Made by a program: the position numbers and the translations under genes
The notes under the pieces: generated by a model
What the model was told of the DNA's origin: nothing
Seen by the model: only the letters and a program-made list of their open reading frames with translations
Database searches by the model: none
In this document: positions 36,075 to 45,662 of the stretch, one piece after another
Layout: every line of letters begins with the position of its first letter
How positions within the stretch are numbered: the stretch's first letter is position 1
DNA from: an uncultured Oscillospiraceae bacterium
GTDB taxonomy: Bacteria; Bacillota; Clostridia; Oscillospirales; Ruminococcaceae
Direction: 5' to 3'
Assembly: GCA_934444765.1 (NCBI GenBank)
Contig: CAKSDC010000005.1
Span: 1-64,000 of the forward strand
Length of the DNA: 64,000 nt

Positions 36075-37085
36075 ATGATTAAAGATGCTATTAAGTTAGT
36101 AGTAGAAGGTAAAAACCTATCCTACGAAATGGCTGAAGAAGTTATGAACGAAATTATGAGTGGTAAAGCCTCTCAAATAGAAATGGCAAGCTATCTAACC
36201 GCTCTAAGAATGAAAGGCGAAACTATAGAAGAAATCACTGCTTGTGCTAACGGTATGAGAAAAGCTGGTGTACATCTTAACCATGATTTCGACGTGTTGG
36301 AAATAGTAGGTACTGGTGGAGATGAGGCTTTTACTTTTAACATTTCTACAGTTTCAGGATTTGTAATCTCTGCTTGTGGCGTGCCAGTAGCTAAACATGG
36401 TAACAGAAGCGTTTCCAGTAAGTGTGGTGCTGCTGACTGTTTAGAAAGTCTTGGTATCAAGTTAGATATTCCAGTAGAGCAGAGCGAAAAGATATTGAAA
36501 CAGATAGGTATGTGCTTTATGTTCGCACAGAAGTATCATAGTTCTATGAAGTATGTAGCTCCAGTTAGAAAAGACTTAGGTATTAGAACGGTGTTCAACA
36601 TTTTAGGACCACTATCCAATCCAGCAGGTGCTACTATGCAGTTAATGGGTGTATATAGCAAAGACTTAGTTAGACCTATGGCAGAAGTACTCTACAAGTT
36701 AGGAGTAAACAAAGGTATGGTAGTATACGGTAACGACGGATTAGACGAAATTACTATGACTACTACTACTTCCGCTTGCAGTATCGATAACGGTACTTTT
36801 AAAGAGTTTGAAATCAATCCAGAAGACTATGGCTTTACCCTATGTAAACCTGAAGACTTAGTAGGTGGTTCTCCTGAAATTAATAAGCAGATAGCGTTAG
36901 ACATTCTTAGTGGTAAGGAAAAGGGTGCTAAACGTGATGTGGTACTATTAAATTCAGCCGTATGTTTACACATAGCAGGTAAGGGTACTATTTCCGAATG
37001 CTTAGAATTAGCTAAACGACACCTTGAAAACGGCGACGCTATGAAACAGCTTGAACAGTTTGTTAAACTATCTAATGAGGAATAG
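36075..37085 (+). CDS. trpD: Anthranilate phosphoribosyltransferase
   Basis: Transfers phosphoribose from PRPP to anthranilate. Motifs: IVGTGGDEAFTFNISTVSGF (PRPP loop), KHGNRSVSSKCGAADCLE, FMFAQKYHSSMKYVAPVRKDLGIRT and the DE pair in YGNDGLDEI. 336 aa, full length. An AAAGGATG site lies upstream. trpC begins 2 bp after its stop. Confidence 0.97.
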   Translation: MIKDAIKLVVEGKNLSYEMAEEVMNEIMSGKASQIEMASYLTALRMKGETIEEITACANGMRKAGVHLNHDFDVLEIVGTGGDEAFTFNISTVSGFVISACGVPVAKHGNRSVSSKCGAADCLESLGIKLDIPVEQSEKILKQIGMCFMFAQKYHSSMKYVAPVRKDLGIRTVFNILGPLSNPAGATMQLMGVYSKDLVRPMAEVLYKLGVNKGMVVYGNDGLDEITMTTTTSACSIDNGTFKEFEINPEDYGFTLCKPEDLVGGSPEINKQIALDILSGKEKGAKRDVVLLNSAVCLHIAGKGTISECLELAKRHLENGDAMKQLEQFVKLSNEE

Positions 37086-37087
37086 TC

Positions 37088-37879
37088 ATGGCAGAAAATA
37101 TATTAAATACTTTAGCAGAATGCACCCGTAAACGTGTAGAGGCTTGCAAACGTGTAGTATCTGCCGATGAGATGAAAGCTAAAGCCTTATCACTACCTAA
37201 AAGCAACTTTGAGTTTGAAAAGGCTCTTAATAAGCCTAACGATATAGCGTTCATATGTGAGATAAAAAAGGCTTCACCGTCTAAAGGTATAATTGCAGAA
37301 GACTTTCCATACCTACAGATAGCTAAAGAGTATCAATCAGCTGGAGCCGACTGTATATCCGTACTAACTGAACCAGAGTATTTTAAAGGTAGTACAGACT
37401 ATCTAAAAGAAATCGCTAAGGTAGTAGATACTCCTATTATCAGAAAAGACTTTACTATAGATGAGTATATGATATATGAGGCTCATGTGATAGGAGCGAA
37501 AGCAGTACTGTTAATCTGTTCTTTATTGGATACTAACACTATTAAACAGTACATTAAAGTGTGCGATACTTTAGGTTTAACCGCTTTGGTAGAGGCTCAC
37601 GACGAAACGGAAATTCATTCTGCACTTGAAAGCGGTGCAAGAGTTATCGGCGTAAACAATCGAAACCTAAAGAATTTCAACGTCAACATAGAAAATTCTA
37701 CCAGTCTAAGAAGTCTAATCCCTAAAGATGTGCTATTCGTTGCCGAAAGTGGAATTAAAACTCCTGAAGATATAGCTACTCTTAAAAAGTCCAATACTAA
37801 TGCAGTGCTAATAGGCGAAACTCTTATGCGTTCTGACGATAAGGCACAGTGTTTAAACCACTTGAAAGGACTATGTTAA
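37088..37879 (+). CDS. trpC: Indole-3-glycerol-phosphate synthase
   Basis: Closes the indole ring (CdRP to indole-3-glycerol phosphate). TIM barrel with FICEIKKASPSKGII (catalytic Glu/Lys), CISVLTEPEYFKG, IIRKDFTIDEYMIYEA, GVNNRNLKNFNV and FVAESGIKTPEDI. 263 aa, separate from trpF. One base separates it from trpF. Confidence 0.97.
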   Translation: MAENILNTLAECTRKRVEACKRVVSADEMKAKALSLPKSNFEFEKALNKPNDIAFICEIKKASPSKGIIAEDFPYLQIAKEYQSAGADCISVLTEPEYFKGSTDYLKEIAKVVDTPIIRKDFTIDEYMIYEAHVIGAKAVLLICSLLDTNTIKQYIKVCDTLGLTALVEAHDETEIHSALESGARVIGVNNRNLKNFNVNIENSTSLRSLIPKDVLFVAESGIKTPEDIATLKKSNTNAVLIGETLMRSDDKAQCLNHLKGLC

Positions 37880-37880
37880 T

Positions 37881-38495
37881 ATGACTAAGGTTAAGATATG
37901 CGGACTATCTCGAATAGAAGACATAGAGTATTGCAACGAACTACTGCCAGACTATATCGGTTTTATATTAGGATTTCCTAAAAGTAAAAGGAACGTCTCT
38001 TTTGAACAGGCTAAACTATTAAAGTCTAAGTTGAATAGTAGTATTAAGTCTGTTGGAGTGTTCGTAAATGCTGATATAGACTATATATGTAGTCTGTGCG
38101 ACGCTAACGTTATAGACTATGTTCAACTACACGGCAATGAAGACGACGACTATATTTCAAAGTTAAAGTCTAAAGTGGATAAGCCTATAATAAAGGCTGT
38201 TAGAGTACAGTCTAAAGAAGATATCCTATCAGCTGAAACTTTAAACTGTGACTATCTTCTATTGGATACCTACGTTAAAGACGCTATCGGTGGAAGTGGT
38301 ATAGCTTTTGATTGGTCTATAATACCTAACATTAGCAAACCTTACTTCTTAGCTGGTGGTTTGAACGCTAACAACGTATCTAAAGCTATTGCAATGTGCA
38401 ATCCATATGCCGTGGACGTTAGCAGTAGCGTGGAAGACGGTGCGTATAAGTCTAAACAGAAGATAGCCGAGTTTATCTCTGCCGTTAAAATATAA
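37881..38495 (+). CDS. trpF: Phosphoribosylanthranilate isomerase
   Basis: Amadori isomerisation of PRA to CdRP. Short TIM barrel of 204 aa: opening [13 protein letters not shown] (catalytic Cys), the catalytic Asp in [20 protein letters not shown], and [11 protein letters not shown] near the end. Tightly packed between trpC and trpB. Confidence 0.96.
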   Translation: MTKVKICGLSRIEDIEYCNELLPDYIGFILGFPKSKRNVSFEQAKLLKSKLNSSIKSVGVFVNADIDYICSLCDANVIDYVQLHGNEDDDYISKLKSKVDKPIIKAVRVQSKEDILSAETLNCDYLLLDTYVKDAIGGSGIAFDWSIIPNISKPYFLAGGLNANNVSKAIAMCNPYAVDVSSSVEDGAYKSKQKIAEFISAVKI

Positions 38496-38517
38496 TACAA
38501 GAAAGGATTTTATTATT

Positions 38518-39702
38518 ATGTCAAAAGGAAGATTTGGTATTCATGGTGGACAGTACGTTCCAGAAACACTAATGAATGCAATAATAGAGCTTGAAGACGC
38601 TTACAACCATTACAAAGATGACCCTGAGTTCAACGCTGAACTTACTGACCTTTTAAACAACTATGCAGGTAGACCATCTTTACTATACTATGCCGAAAAT
38701 ATGACTAAAGACCTCGGCGGTGCTAAGATATACTTAAAACGTGAAGACTTAAACCATACGGGTTCTCATAAGTTGAATAACGTATTAGGTCAAGCCCTAT
38801 TAGCTAAAAAAATGGGCAAAACCAGACTTATTGCCGAAACTGGTGCAGGTCAACACGGTGTAGCTACAGCTACTGCGGCTGCTCTATTAGGTATGGAATG
38901 TGAAATCTTTATGGGTAAAGAAGATACCGAACGTCAAGCACTTAACGTATACAGAATGAAACTATTAGGTGCTAAAGTAAACGCTATCGAAACTGGTACT
39001 AAAACTCTTAAAGATGCCGTAAACGCTGCAATGCGTGAATGGACTAACAGAATATCCGATACTCACTATTTAATAGGTTCTACCATGGGACCACACCCAT
39101 TTCCAACTATAGTTAGAGACTTCCAAAGCATAATAGGTAAGGAAATTAAACAACAGATGCTCGAAAAAGAAGGCAGACTTCCTGACGTAGTTATGGCTTG
39201 TGTAGGTGGCGGTTCTAACGCTATGGGTGCTTTTTATACCTTCATTCCTGATAAGGAAGTTAAGTTGATAGGTTGCGAAGCTGGTGGTCGTGGTATAGAT
39301 ACCAAAGAAACCGCTGCTACTGTAAATACTGGTAGATTAGGTATATTCCACGGTATGAAGTCTTACTTCTGTCAAGATGAACACGGTCAAATCGCACCAG
39401 TATACTCTATATCTGCTGGTTTAGACTACCCAGGAGTAGGTCCTGAACACGCATACTTACACGATAGCGGTCGTGCTGAATATGTAGCCATTACTGATGA
39501 TGAAGCCGTAAATGCTTTTGAATATCTATCCAAAAAGGAAGGCATTATACCAGCTATAGAGAGTTCTCATGCAGTAGCATACGCTATTAAATTAGCTCCT
39601 ACTATGGATAAGGATAAGATTATAGTAGTAAACCTTTCTGGTCGTGGCGATAAGGACGTATCAGCAATAGCAAGATATAAGGGGGAAAATCTTTATGACT
39701 AA
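38518..39702 (+). CDS. trpB: Tryptophan synthase beta chain
   Basis: PLP enzyme condensing indole with serine. PLP lysine in [35 protein letters not shown]; phosphate loop [13 protein letters not shown]-terminal [11 protein letters not shown]. 394 aa. AGAAAGGA site. Overlaps trpA by 8 bp, consistent with balanced alpha/beta synthesis. Confidence 0.97.
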   Translation: MSKGRFGIHGGQYVPETLMNAIIELEDAYNHYKDDPEFNAELTDLLNNYAGRPSLLYYAENMTKDLGGAKIYLKREDLNHTGSHKLNNVLGQALLAKKMGKTRLIAETGAGQHGVATATAAALLGMECEIFMGKEDTERQALNVYRMKLLGAKVNAIETGTKTLKDAVNAAMREWTNRISDTHYLIGSTMGPHPFPTIVRDFQSIIGKEIKQQMLEKEGRLPDVVMACVGGGSNAMGAFYTFIPDKEVKLIGCEAGGRGIDTKETAATVNTGRLGIFHGMKSYFCQDEHGQIAPVYSISAGLDYPGVGPEHAYLHDSGRAEYVAITDDEAVNAFEYLSKKEGIIPAIESSHAVAYAIKLAPTMDKDKIIVVNLSGRGDKDVSAIARYKGENLYD

Positions 39703-40468
39703 TATGGATAATGTTTTTGGACACGGTAAGGCTTTTATTCCATTCGTAACTGCTGGCGATTTCGGTTTAGATACTACCGAAAAGTTACTATTCGCTATAG
39801 CTGAAAGCGGTGCTGACTTAATAGAAATAGGTATTCCATTCTCTGACCCTACCGCAGAAGGTGTAGTAATTCAAGAGGCAAGCGAAAGAGCTTTAAAACT
39901 TGGTACTACTCCAGCTAAGATTATAGATATGGTTAAACACGCTCGTGCTAACGGTTTAAACGTTCCTTTAGCCTTTATGACCTATGCTAATCTTGTATTC
40001 AACTTTGGTATAGAGGCTTTTGCTAAAGAGTGTGTAGCTTGTGGAGTTAGTGCAGTAATCATTCCAGAAATTCCTTATGAGGAAAAACACGAAATGTCCG
40101 ATATCTTCTCTAAGTATGGCGTAAACTTTATATCCTTAATCGCTCCTACTTCTCATGAAAGAATATCCATGATAGCTTCCGAGGCTGAAGGCTTTATATA
40201 CTGTGTATCTTCTATGGGTGTTACTGGCATGAGAAAGACCATCAATACCAACGTAGACGAAATGGTACAGTGTGTTAAAAAAGTCAAGGATATCCCTTGT
40301 GCTATCGGTTTTGGAATATCTACTCCAGAACAGGCTAAGGAAATGTCTAAGTATGCCGACGGCGTAATAGTAGGTAGTGCTATAGTAAACATAGTAGCAC
40401 AACACGGCAAAGATAGTATTCCTTACGTTAAAGAGTTCGTTAAGGCTATGAAAGAAGCTATATCTTAA
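39695..40468 (+). CDS. trpA: Tryptophan synthase alpha chain
   Basis: Cleaves indole-3-glycerol phosphate to indole, channelled to TrpB. Catalytic Glu in [38 protein letters not shown] and [13 protein letters not shown]. 257 aa. Last gene of the operon, closed by a strong terminator. Confidence 0.97.
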   Translation: MTNMDNVFGHGKAFIPFVTAGDFGLDTTEKLLFAIAESGADLIEIGIPFSDPTAEGVVIQEASERALKLGTTPAKIIDMVKHARANGLNVPLAFMTYANLVFNFGIEAFAKECVACGVSAVIIPEIPYEEKHEMSDIFSKYGVNFISLIAPTSHERISMIASEAEGFIYCVSSMGVTGMRKTINTNVDEMVQCVKKVKDIPCAIGFGISTPEQAKEMSKYADGVIVGSAIVNIVAQHGKDSIPYVKEFVKAMKEAIS

Positions 40469-40509
40469 TACGTTGAACTATTAAGTATTAGACTATTAAT
40501 AATTCAAAA

Positions 40510-40543
40510 TCCCCTATCCATTACAGATAGGGGACTATTTTTT
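40510..40543 (+). terminator. Terminator of the trp operon
   Basis: Stem TCCCCTATC/GATAGGGGA (40510-40518 with 40526-40534) then CTATTTTTTT. Confidence 0.9.
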
Positions 40544-40566
40544 TAGTATTAAAGTCTTTGTGAATA

Positions 40567-41256
40567 TTAATTACTGCTTTGAGTTGGTAAGTATGGTACT
40601 AAAGAACCTGCAAACTGTGGCATAGGCATAGTCTGTAACCAAACGTGTCCTGGACCAGTAATCTTAGTGTTAAATAGTCCTTCGCCACCGAATAGAGCGT
40701 TACCTACACCCTTAATCATTTCCACGTCTATTTTTACCGTAGAGTCCATAGCACATAGATAGCCAGTATCTACAAGCATAGTTTCACCTGGATTTAGGTC
40801 ATACTCTACTATAGAACCGTCTACTTCTAAGAATAACATACCGTTTCCAGAAAATCTTTGCATGATAAAGCCTTCGCCACCGAATAGTCCACCAGAAAGT
40901 TTCTTTTGGAAGAATATTTCCATTTTAACGTACTTTTCACTGGCTAAAAAGGCTGTCTTTTGGGCTACTATATCTCTGCTTGCGTCTATAGGAATAGCTA
41001 ATATCTGTCCTGGAACGCTTGAACCGAATGCTATCTCTCCCGGACCACCTTGAGCAGTATATTCATTTTGGAATATAGACTCACCAGTAACTATTCTACC
41101 GAATAGTTTTCCTAAACTTCCGTTACCTGCATTAGTTACCATGTTCATGTTAGAAGTCATCCAAGTCATAGCACCTTTTTGACATATTACAGTTTCGCCA
41201 GCGTCTAAACCGCATATTACTACAGGAAAAGGAGTACCTTTAATTTCGTATTGCAT
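40567..41256 (-). CDS. AIM24/TIGR00266 family protein
   Basis: 229 aa, beta-rich, of the TIGR00266 (AIM24) family: opening YEIKGTPFPVVICGLDAGETVICQKGAMTWM, repeated glycine-rich strands such as GGLFGGEGFIMQRFSG and GNALFGGEGLFNTKITGPG, and the ending VWLQTMP. The family is widespread, with no firm function. Monocistronic by its spacing; GAAAGGA lies before the ATG. Confidence 0.88.
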   Translation of the reverse strand: MQYEIKGTPFPVVICGLDAGETVICQKGAMTWMTSNMNMVTNAGNGSLGKLFGRIVTGESIFQNEYTAQGGPGEIAFGSSVPGQILAIPIDASRDIVAQKTAFLASEKYVKMEIFFQKKLSGGLFGGEGFIMQRFSGNGMLFLEVDGSIVEYDLNPGETMLVDTGYLCAMDSTVKIDVEMIKGVGNALFGGEGLFNTKITGPGHVWLQTMPMPQFAGSLVPYLPTQSSN

Positions 41257-41355
41257 ATTATACCGTCCTTTCAGATTGAAATATTATATACCAGAATTAT
41301 ATACTATAATAATACCATATATTGCACAATAAGTCAATAAGATTGTTAAAAAATA

Positions 41356-41378
41356 GTGGGCAATATGTTATTGCCCAC
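41356..41378 (-). terminator. Terminator after the acidic small protein gene
   Basis: A 10-bp stem GTGGGCAATA/TATTGCCCAC (41356-41365 with 41369-41378) with a 3-nt loop; on the minus strand TATTTTTTAAC follows. Confidence 0.8.
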
Positions 41379-41391
41379 CATTGATATGTTA

Positions 41392-41814
41392 TTACCAAAT
41401 AATATCTTCTTCATCTTCATCAAAGTCGTTTAAATCCCAACTGCCGTTGTAGTAAGCGTCGTCTTCGGCATCGGAATTATAGAACATTTCGCCATTAGCA
41501 CCTATAAAGTAGGCACTATCGTTGTTATTATTACTCTTGCCACTTGCATAGTGGTTTGACTTAGTAGCTATGGCTTGCGACTTAGTAGTATCGTTAGCTA
41601 TAGTTTGGTTGTTATCTTCTTGTGGAGTAGTGGTGTATACTATTGCATTGGCGGTGTTTAAAGCCATGCTGTTTAACGCACTGCCACCATCACAGGACAT
41701 AACGCTTGCTATAAGCATAGCACCAGTGCTTACTATTACTGGTAAAGATAGTGTCTTTTTGTTTGTCTCGGAATTGTTAGTATTGTGAATATGTTCGGGA
41801 TTAATATTACTCAT
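41392..41814 (-). CDS. Hypothetical protein with acidic C-terminus
   Basis: 140 aa, not recognised. A His/Asn-rich N-terminus (MSNINPEHIHNTNNSETN) precedes one hydrophobic segment (LSLPVIVSTGAMLIASVMSC) that could be a signal or lipoprotein anchor, although VMSC is a poor lipobox. The middle is Asn/Ser/Thr-rich, and the last 30 residues are strongly acidic (WDLNDFDEDEEDIIW). A good GGAGG ribosome site and its own terminator argue that it is a real, separately transcribed gene. Confidence 0.65.
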   Translation of the reverse strand: MSNINPEHIHNTNNSETNKKTLSLPVIVSTGAMLIASVMSCDGGSALNSMALNTANAIVYTTTPQEDNNQTIANDTTKSQAIATKSNHYASGKSNNNNDSAYFIGANGEMFYNSDAEDDAYYNGSWDLNDFDEDEEDIIW

Positions 41815-41912
41815 ATAAAAAGTACCTCCAGATAGAATATGTTTAGTATAGAGTTATAAGCATACATCATACTTATAATACCATACATGGCTAAATATGT
41901 CAATAGTCTAAA

Positions 41913-42311
41913 CTAATCTAAACTGTCGAATTTATAGGGTAGTAGTTCTGATAGGGTTAAAACCTTAATATCTTTACCATTAAATAGCACTATTTGGAAC
42001 TGTGGTGTACAAAATTCCGCCATTACTTGAAGGCACGCACCACAAGGATAACAGTATTCTAAGATTGCATCGTTATAACCACCTACTACGCATATACTGT
42101 TAAAGTCTTTGTATCCATTAGATATTGCTTTAAAGAATGCCACACGTTCAGCACACATAGTCATGGGATATGAAGAGTTTTCGATATTACAACCAGTAAA
42201 TATAGTTCCGTCGTTGGTTAATAGACTTGCTCCCACCTTAAACTTAGAGTATGGAACATAAGCATACTCTCTTATGGCTAAGGCTTTATGTAATAGTTCT
42301 ATGTGTGACAT
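41913..42311 (-). CDS. cdd: Cytidine deaminase
   Basis: Deaminates cytidine and deoxycytidine for pyrimidine salvage. Zinc site: TMCAERVAFF (Cys and catalytic Glu) and YPCGACLQVMAEF (two Cys). The opening VPYSKFKVGASL is typical. 132 aa, homotetramer class. AAAGGAG precedes the ATG. The pyrimidine phosphorylase at the window start acts on its uridine product. Confidence 0.95.
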   Translation of the reverse strand: MSHIELLHKALAIREYAYVPYSKFKVGASLLTNDGTIFTGCNIENSSYPMTMCAERVAFFKAISNGYKDFNSICVVGGYNDAILEYCYPCGACLQVMAEFCTPQFQIVLFNGKDIKVLTLSELLPYKFDSLD

Positions 42312-42433
42312 ATATACGCACTCCTTTTTTTAGTATACTATAGATGTTATATTATCTATTATACATATGGTAACATACTAAGATTAACGTTGTGTTAAAA
42401 CTCTGTGATACGTTGAAAAAATTTTTTTAGAGG

Positions 42434-44116
42434 CTATAGTTCGCTAAGATTGTTACTAAGATTTTTTAATGCTAACAGTACATTTTTAGAGTTTTTTTCG
42501 TAGGTACTTAATATATACTTCATTTGGATTATTTCATAGTGGTCATGAACTCTTTTTCTATAGTTAATGGATATTTCACGGCGATTATCGTTTAATAGTC
42601 TTCTTAGATTTTCTATATCTGTAAATTCCATTATTTTATGGGTATCCTTTTCGTGAATAAACTTTTCAACATAAGACTTCATAGTGTTGGTGTAGTTGTT
42701 AATTATCTTTAGGTTTAAGATATCTTTTACTACCATATCGGAACGTAGAGTTTCCATAGTATTAGCGTCTATATCTATAAGATATAGTGCGAAGTATTCG
42801 CTACCTAAAGCGTTTACTATATTAGACTTTTGATAGTCGTCTGATACGTCAGTCTGTAATATTACAGCCATGTTATCTTCAAAATATTTATTGTTTACTA
42901 TTATAATGTTAGATACCCTTTGTACTGCTTCACTATTTTGTAGTCTGTAAGTTTCTTCTATACGGTGTGCATTAGAACTTTTTAATTTTCTAATATTTTC
43001 CAACGAAAATTGGTTGCAAAATCTTTCACGGTCGTTAGGGTGATATATTTTAACCATTTTTTTTACTACGCTTTCAAAGTCTATAGGTTCACTGTTGGTT
43101 AATACTTTTCCTTCACCGTTTGGCATAGTAATCTTAAATGCCAATAGTTCTCCAGTGTCTAAGTTTAGCCTATGTACACCAAAGAATATATTCTGTAATG
43201 AGTTAAAAAAATCTCTGTTTAGTTTGAATATTCGTTCACGGTTTATCTGTTCTGTCTTTTCTTTAGTGATATCTTTAAAAGTTCCGAATATTACTTCTGG
43301 TCTGTTTTCTTCGTCCATTTCCACTACGATTAAAGAGATTTGATACCATACTTTAGGATTTTCTTTAGTTCTAAACTCCAAGCGATTGAACGGAACGCCA
43401 AGTTTCATATCACTGATTAGTTTGTGATACTTTTCTAAGTCTTCGTAGTATACATTTTTAGCAAAGAATAGGTCAGGTAGATTAGTCATTTCCTTTTCAC
43501 ATAGAAATTTTTTTCGTGTTCTATCAGGGAATATTATACGATGTTCTTTTGGATAGTATACTAAAGAGTACATATTAGTTCTATCGAAAGCCTTATTAAG
43601 TAGTTCACCGAATGGAATGCTATTATCGTCTAACTTTTTAGATAGTCTTTTTAGAGTGTTTTTTTCCAACTTTAGTAGATAGTCTTTATTTTCTGAACCT
43701 CCAGAATATCCAGCTAACGAACCGTTGGAGTTTATCACTCTATGAGACGGTACTACTATTAATATCGGATTTTTAGCGGTAGCCATACCCACCGCTCTAA
43801 TAGAAGACGGTTTATTTATATCGTCTGCTATATCGCTATAGTGGATAGTTTCGGCGTATGGCGTTTTTAGTATAGAGTTCCAAACTTGCATTTGAAACTT
43901 AGTACCTTCTAATAGTATTGGAATATCGAATACTTGTCGAGTACCTGAAAAGTATTCTTCTAATTGGGATATTACACGATGGTTAAACTCATCATGTTGA
44001 TAGTATTCATAGTCACAAGTGTGATTTCCGTAACGTATATCGGTAAGACTTTTTCCGTCGTTAGCTATAGTAAAAGTTCCTATTGGACTTTGATATATAG
44101 AACATATTTTTTTCAA
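42434..44116 (-). CDS. Alkyltransferase-like (Cys-to-Ser) domain fused to PAS-like domains
   Basis: 560 aa. Residues 1-155 are an Ogt/MGMT-type DNA-repair fold: YQSPIGTFTIANDG, FQMQVWNSILKTPYAETIHYSDIA, and the helix-turn-helix IRAVGMATAKNPILIVVP. The active site, PCHRVI in true methyltransferases, reads PSHRVI (Ser124, codon at 43747-43745), so methyl transfer to Cys is not possible. The rest (about 165-550) looks like two or three PAS/PAC domains (WYQISLIVVEMDEENRPEVIFGTFKDITKEK, then FGVHRLNLDTGELLAF). No kinase, GGDEF or other output domain is seen. TTG start with AAGGAG 8 nt upstream. Confidence 0.85.
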   Translation of the reverse strand: MKKICSIYQSPIGTFTIANDGKSLTDIRYGNHTCDYEYYQHDEFNHRVISQLEEYFSGTRQVFDIPILLEGTKFQMQVWNSILKTPYAETIHYSDIADDINKPSSIRAVGMATAKNPILIVVPSHRVINSNGSLAGYSGGSENKDYLLKLEKNTLKRLSKKLDDNSIPFGELLNKAFDRTNMYSLVYYPKEHRIIFPDRTRKKFLCEKEMTNLPDLFFAKNVYYEDLEKYHKLISDMKLGVPFNRLEFRTKENPKVWYQISLIVVEMDEENRPEVIFGTFKDITKEKTEQINRERIFKLNRDFFNSLQNIFFGVHRLNLDTGELLAFKITMPNGEGKVLTNSEPIDFESVVKKMVKIYHPNDRERFCNQFSLENIRKLKSSNAHRIEETYRLQNSEAVQRVSNIIIVNNKYFEDNMAVILQTDVSDDYQKSNIVNALGSEYFALYLIDIDANTMETLRSDMVVKDILNLKIINNYTNTMKSYVEKFIHEKDTHKIMEFTDIENLRRLLNDNRREISINYRKRVHDHYEIIQMKYILSTYEKNSKNVLLALKNLSNNLSEL

Positions 44117-44151
44117 GTGTAGTTCTCCTTTGCGATATGATATATAAATTC

Positions 44152-44178
44152 GTAGAACGCCCGATTTGGACGTTCTAC
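44152..44178 (-). terminator. Hairpin after the ABC/Gld operon
   Basis: An 8-bp stem GTAGAACG/CGTTCTAC (44152-44159 with 44171-44178) just after the DUF4340 gene. The following minus-strand sequence is only moderately T-rich, so termination may be partial. Confidence 0.5.
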
Positions 44179-44187
44179 ACTTAAATA

Positions 44188-45660
44188 TTAACTATTTGAC
44201 TTGTAGTCTAAAATCTCTTTTACGTTGCTTAGTAGATAGTTGGTAGTCTGTAATGCTCTGTTACGGACTATACAACCTCGATACTTTCCATCGGATAGTA
44301 CATAGTAGTAGTCGTTGCTTTCATCAGTAGGAACTAACTCTATAGTATACTGTTTAGGTTCATAGTTACGAGTGTAAGTTATCTTTATAATGGAACTACC
44401 TGTAGGTTGTTGGTCTACGTCTACGTGATATAGTGGTATTTGAATAGTACTGTTGATTAAACTTTGTACCATTTCAAAATATGTGCGTTCTTTAGTAGTT
44501 TCGGCGGTGGTAGTGTCTGTAGTATCGCTTTGAGTAGTTTCCGTTTCTGTAGAAGTCTTTTCTTCTTTTATAGGTTTTCCATTTTCGCTATAGGTGAAAC
44601 TTCTGTTAGACTTATCATAGTCTATATCGTAGGAGATTTTTTGTCCCTCGTACTCTATAGTTACGTTGGTTAAGTTTTCCTTGCTTTCATTGTATACTTG
44701 ATTTACCAGTACTGCTTCCGCACCACTATTTAGTATAGAAAATTCTCCAAGGTTGAACGTACATATAGCACCAGTACTGGAAAGTCTGCCATATACTAAA
44801 CTACTTTCAGTATCTTCTACAGCCTTGCCTAAAGTAAGTGTTACGTCTTCGTCGTCGTCAGCGATTTCTATAGTATAGTAAGGACTGTCTAAGCCATACT
44901 GTTTAAGGTCAGCATCGGTAGGATTTTCGTTTACAAAGTCCACTATATTGGTACGAATTAACACGTCGCATAGTGCAGATATACTGGATAGGTTAGTTTC
45001 TACACCTTCTATAGTAGGATAGGTAAGTTCCCAAACGCCTGCACTGTCTTTTTTGCAGTCGAATATTAACTTATCGCCCTCTTTATAGGATAGCTTATTA
45101 ACTACCGATACGTAACTATGTATTATAGCTCTATCTTTTAGGTCGTCTAAGGTTAAGTTGAATACTTCGCCGTCACTGGAAGAGATAGTATATACTGTGT
45201 TATCGTCTGGGGACTTGATATAGTAGCTTTCACCAGTAGGGGAAGCACTTCCTACTTGTATAGCATAAGTTTCTATACCGTCGGTACAGGATATAGTTAA
45301 AGGACTATCTAAACCATATATGCTAAGGTCAGAAGCGTCTTTTTCTACAAGTTTAGTAGTCTGTAGATTGGATAGCGTAGTAAGTGCGTAGGTTATAGTA
45401 GCGTCGTTAGGTTGAATGCTTTCATCTTTAGAAGTCCAAATAGTAGCGTCTTCGGAAGTAAAGTCGTAAGTAGAGCCGTCGCTAAAGGTAAAGGATACAC
45501 TACTAATAGAAGTTTCTTCAAACTTATCGTAACTGCCAACACCAGAAGATATCAACTCTTCCTCAGCTTTTTTGTCGGTCATCTTAGAAACTCCAAAGTA
45601 AGCACCTATAGATATTCCAATAACGGCTACTAATATTATAGCAATTTTCCATTGTTTCAT
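44188..45660 (-). CDS. DUF4340 domain protein of a Gld-type ABC system
   Basis: 490 aa. One N-terminal membrane anchor (WKIAIILVAVIGISIGAYFGV) is followed by repeated DUF4340 units with the signature LSIYGLDSPLTISCTDG and LKQYGLDSPYYTIEIAD. A Thr/Glu-rich linker (about 375-395) splits the extracellular part. It is the last gene of an ATPase-permease-GldG-DUF4340 operon. ATG 45660 is used: a GGAG site lies upstream and the start falls 2 bp after the GldG stop; an earlier in-frame ATG (45687) overlaps that gene. Confidence 0.82.
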   Translation of the reverse strand: MKQWKIAIILVAVIGISIGAYFGVSKMTDKKAEEELISSGVGSYDKFEETSISSVSFTFSDGSTYDFTSEDATIWTSKDESIQPNDATITYALTTLSNLQTTKLVEKDASDLSIYGLDSPLTISCTDGIETYAIQVGSASPTGESYYIKSPDDNTVYTISSSDGEVFNLTLDDLKDRAIIHSYVSVVNKLSYKEGDKLIFDCKKDSAGVWELTYPTIEGVETNLSSISALCDVLIRTNIVDFVNENPTDADLKQYGLDSPYYTIEIADDDEDVTLTLGKAVEDTESSLVYGRLSSTGAICTFNLGEFSILNSGAEAVLVNQVYNESKENLTNVTIEYEGQKISYDIDYDKSNRSFTYSENGKPIKEEKTSTETETTQSDTTDTTTAETTKERTYFEMVQSLINSTIQIPLYHVDVDQQPTGSSIIKITYTRNYEPKQYTIELVPTDESNDYYYVLSDGKYRGCIVRNRALQTTNYLLSNVKEILDYKSNS

Positions 45661-45662
45661 AA

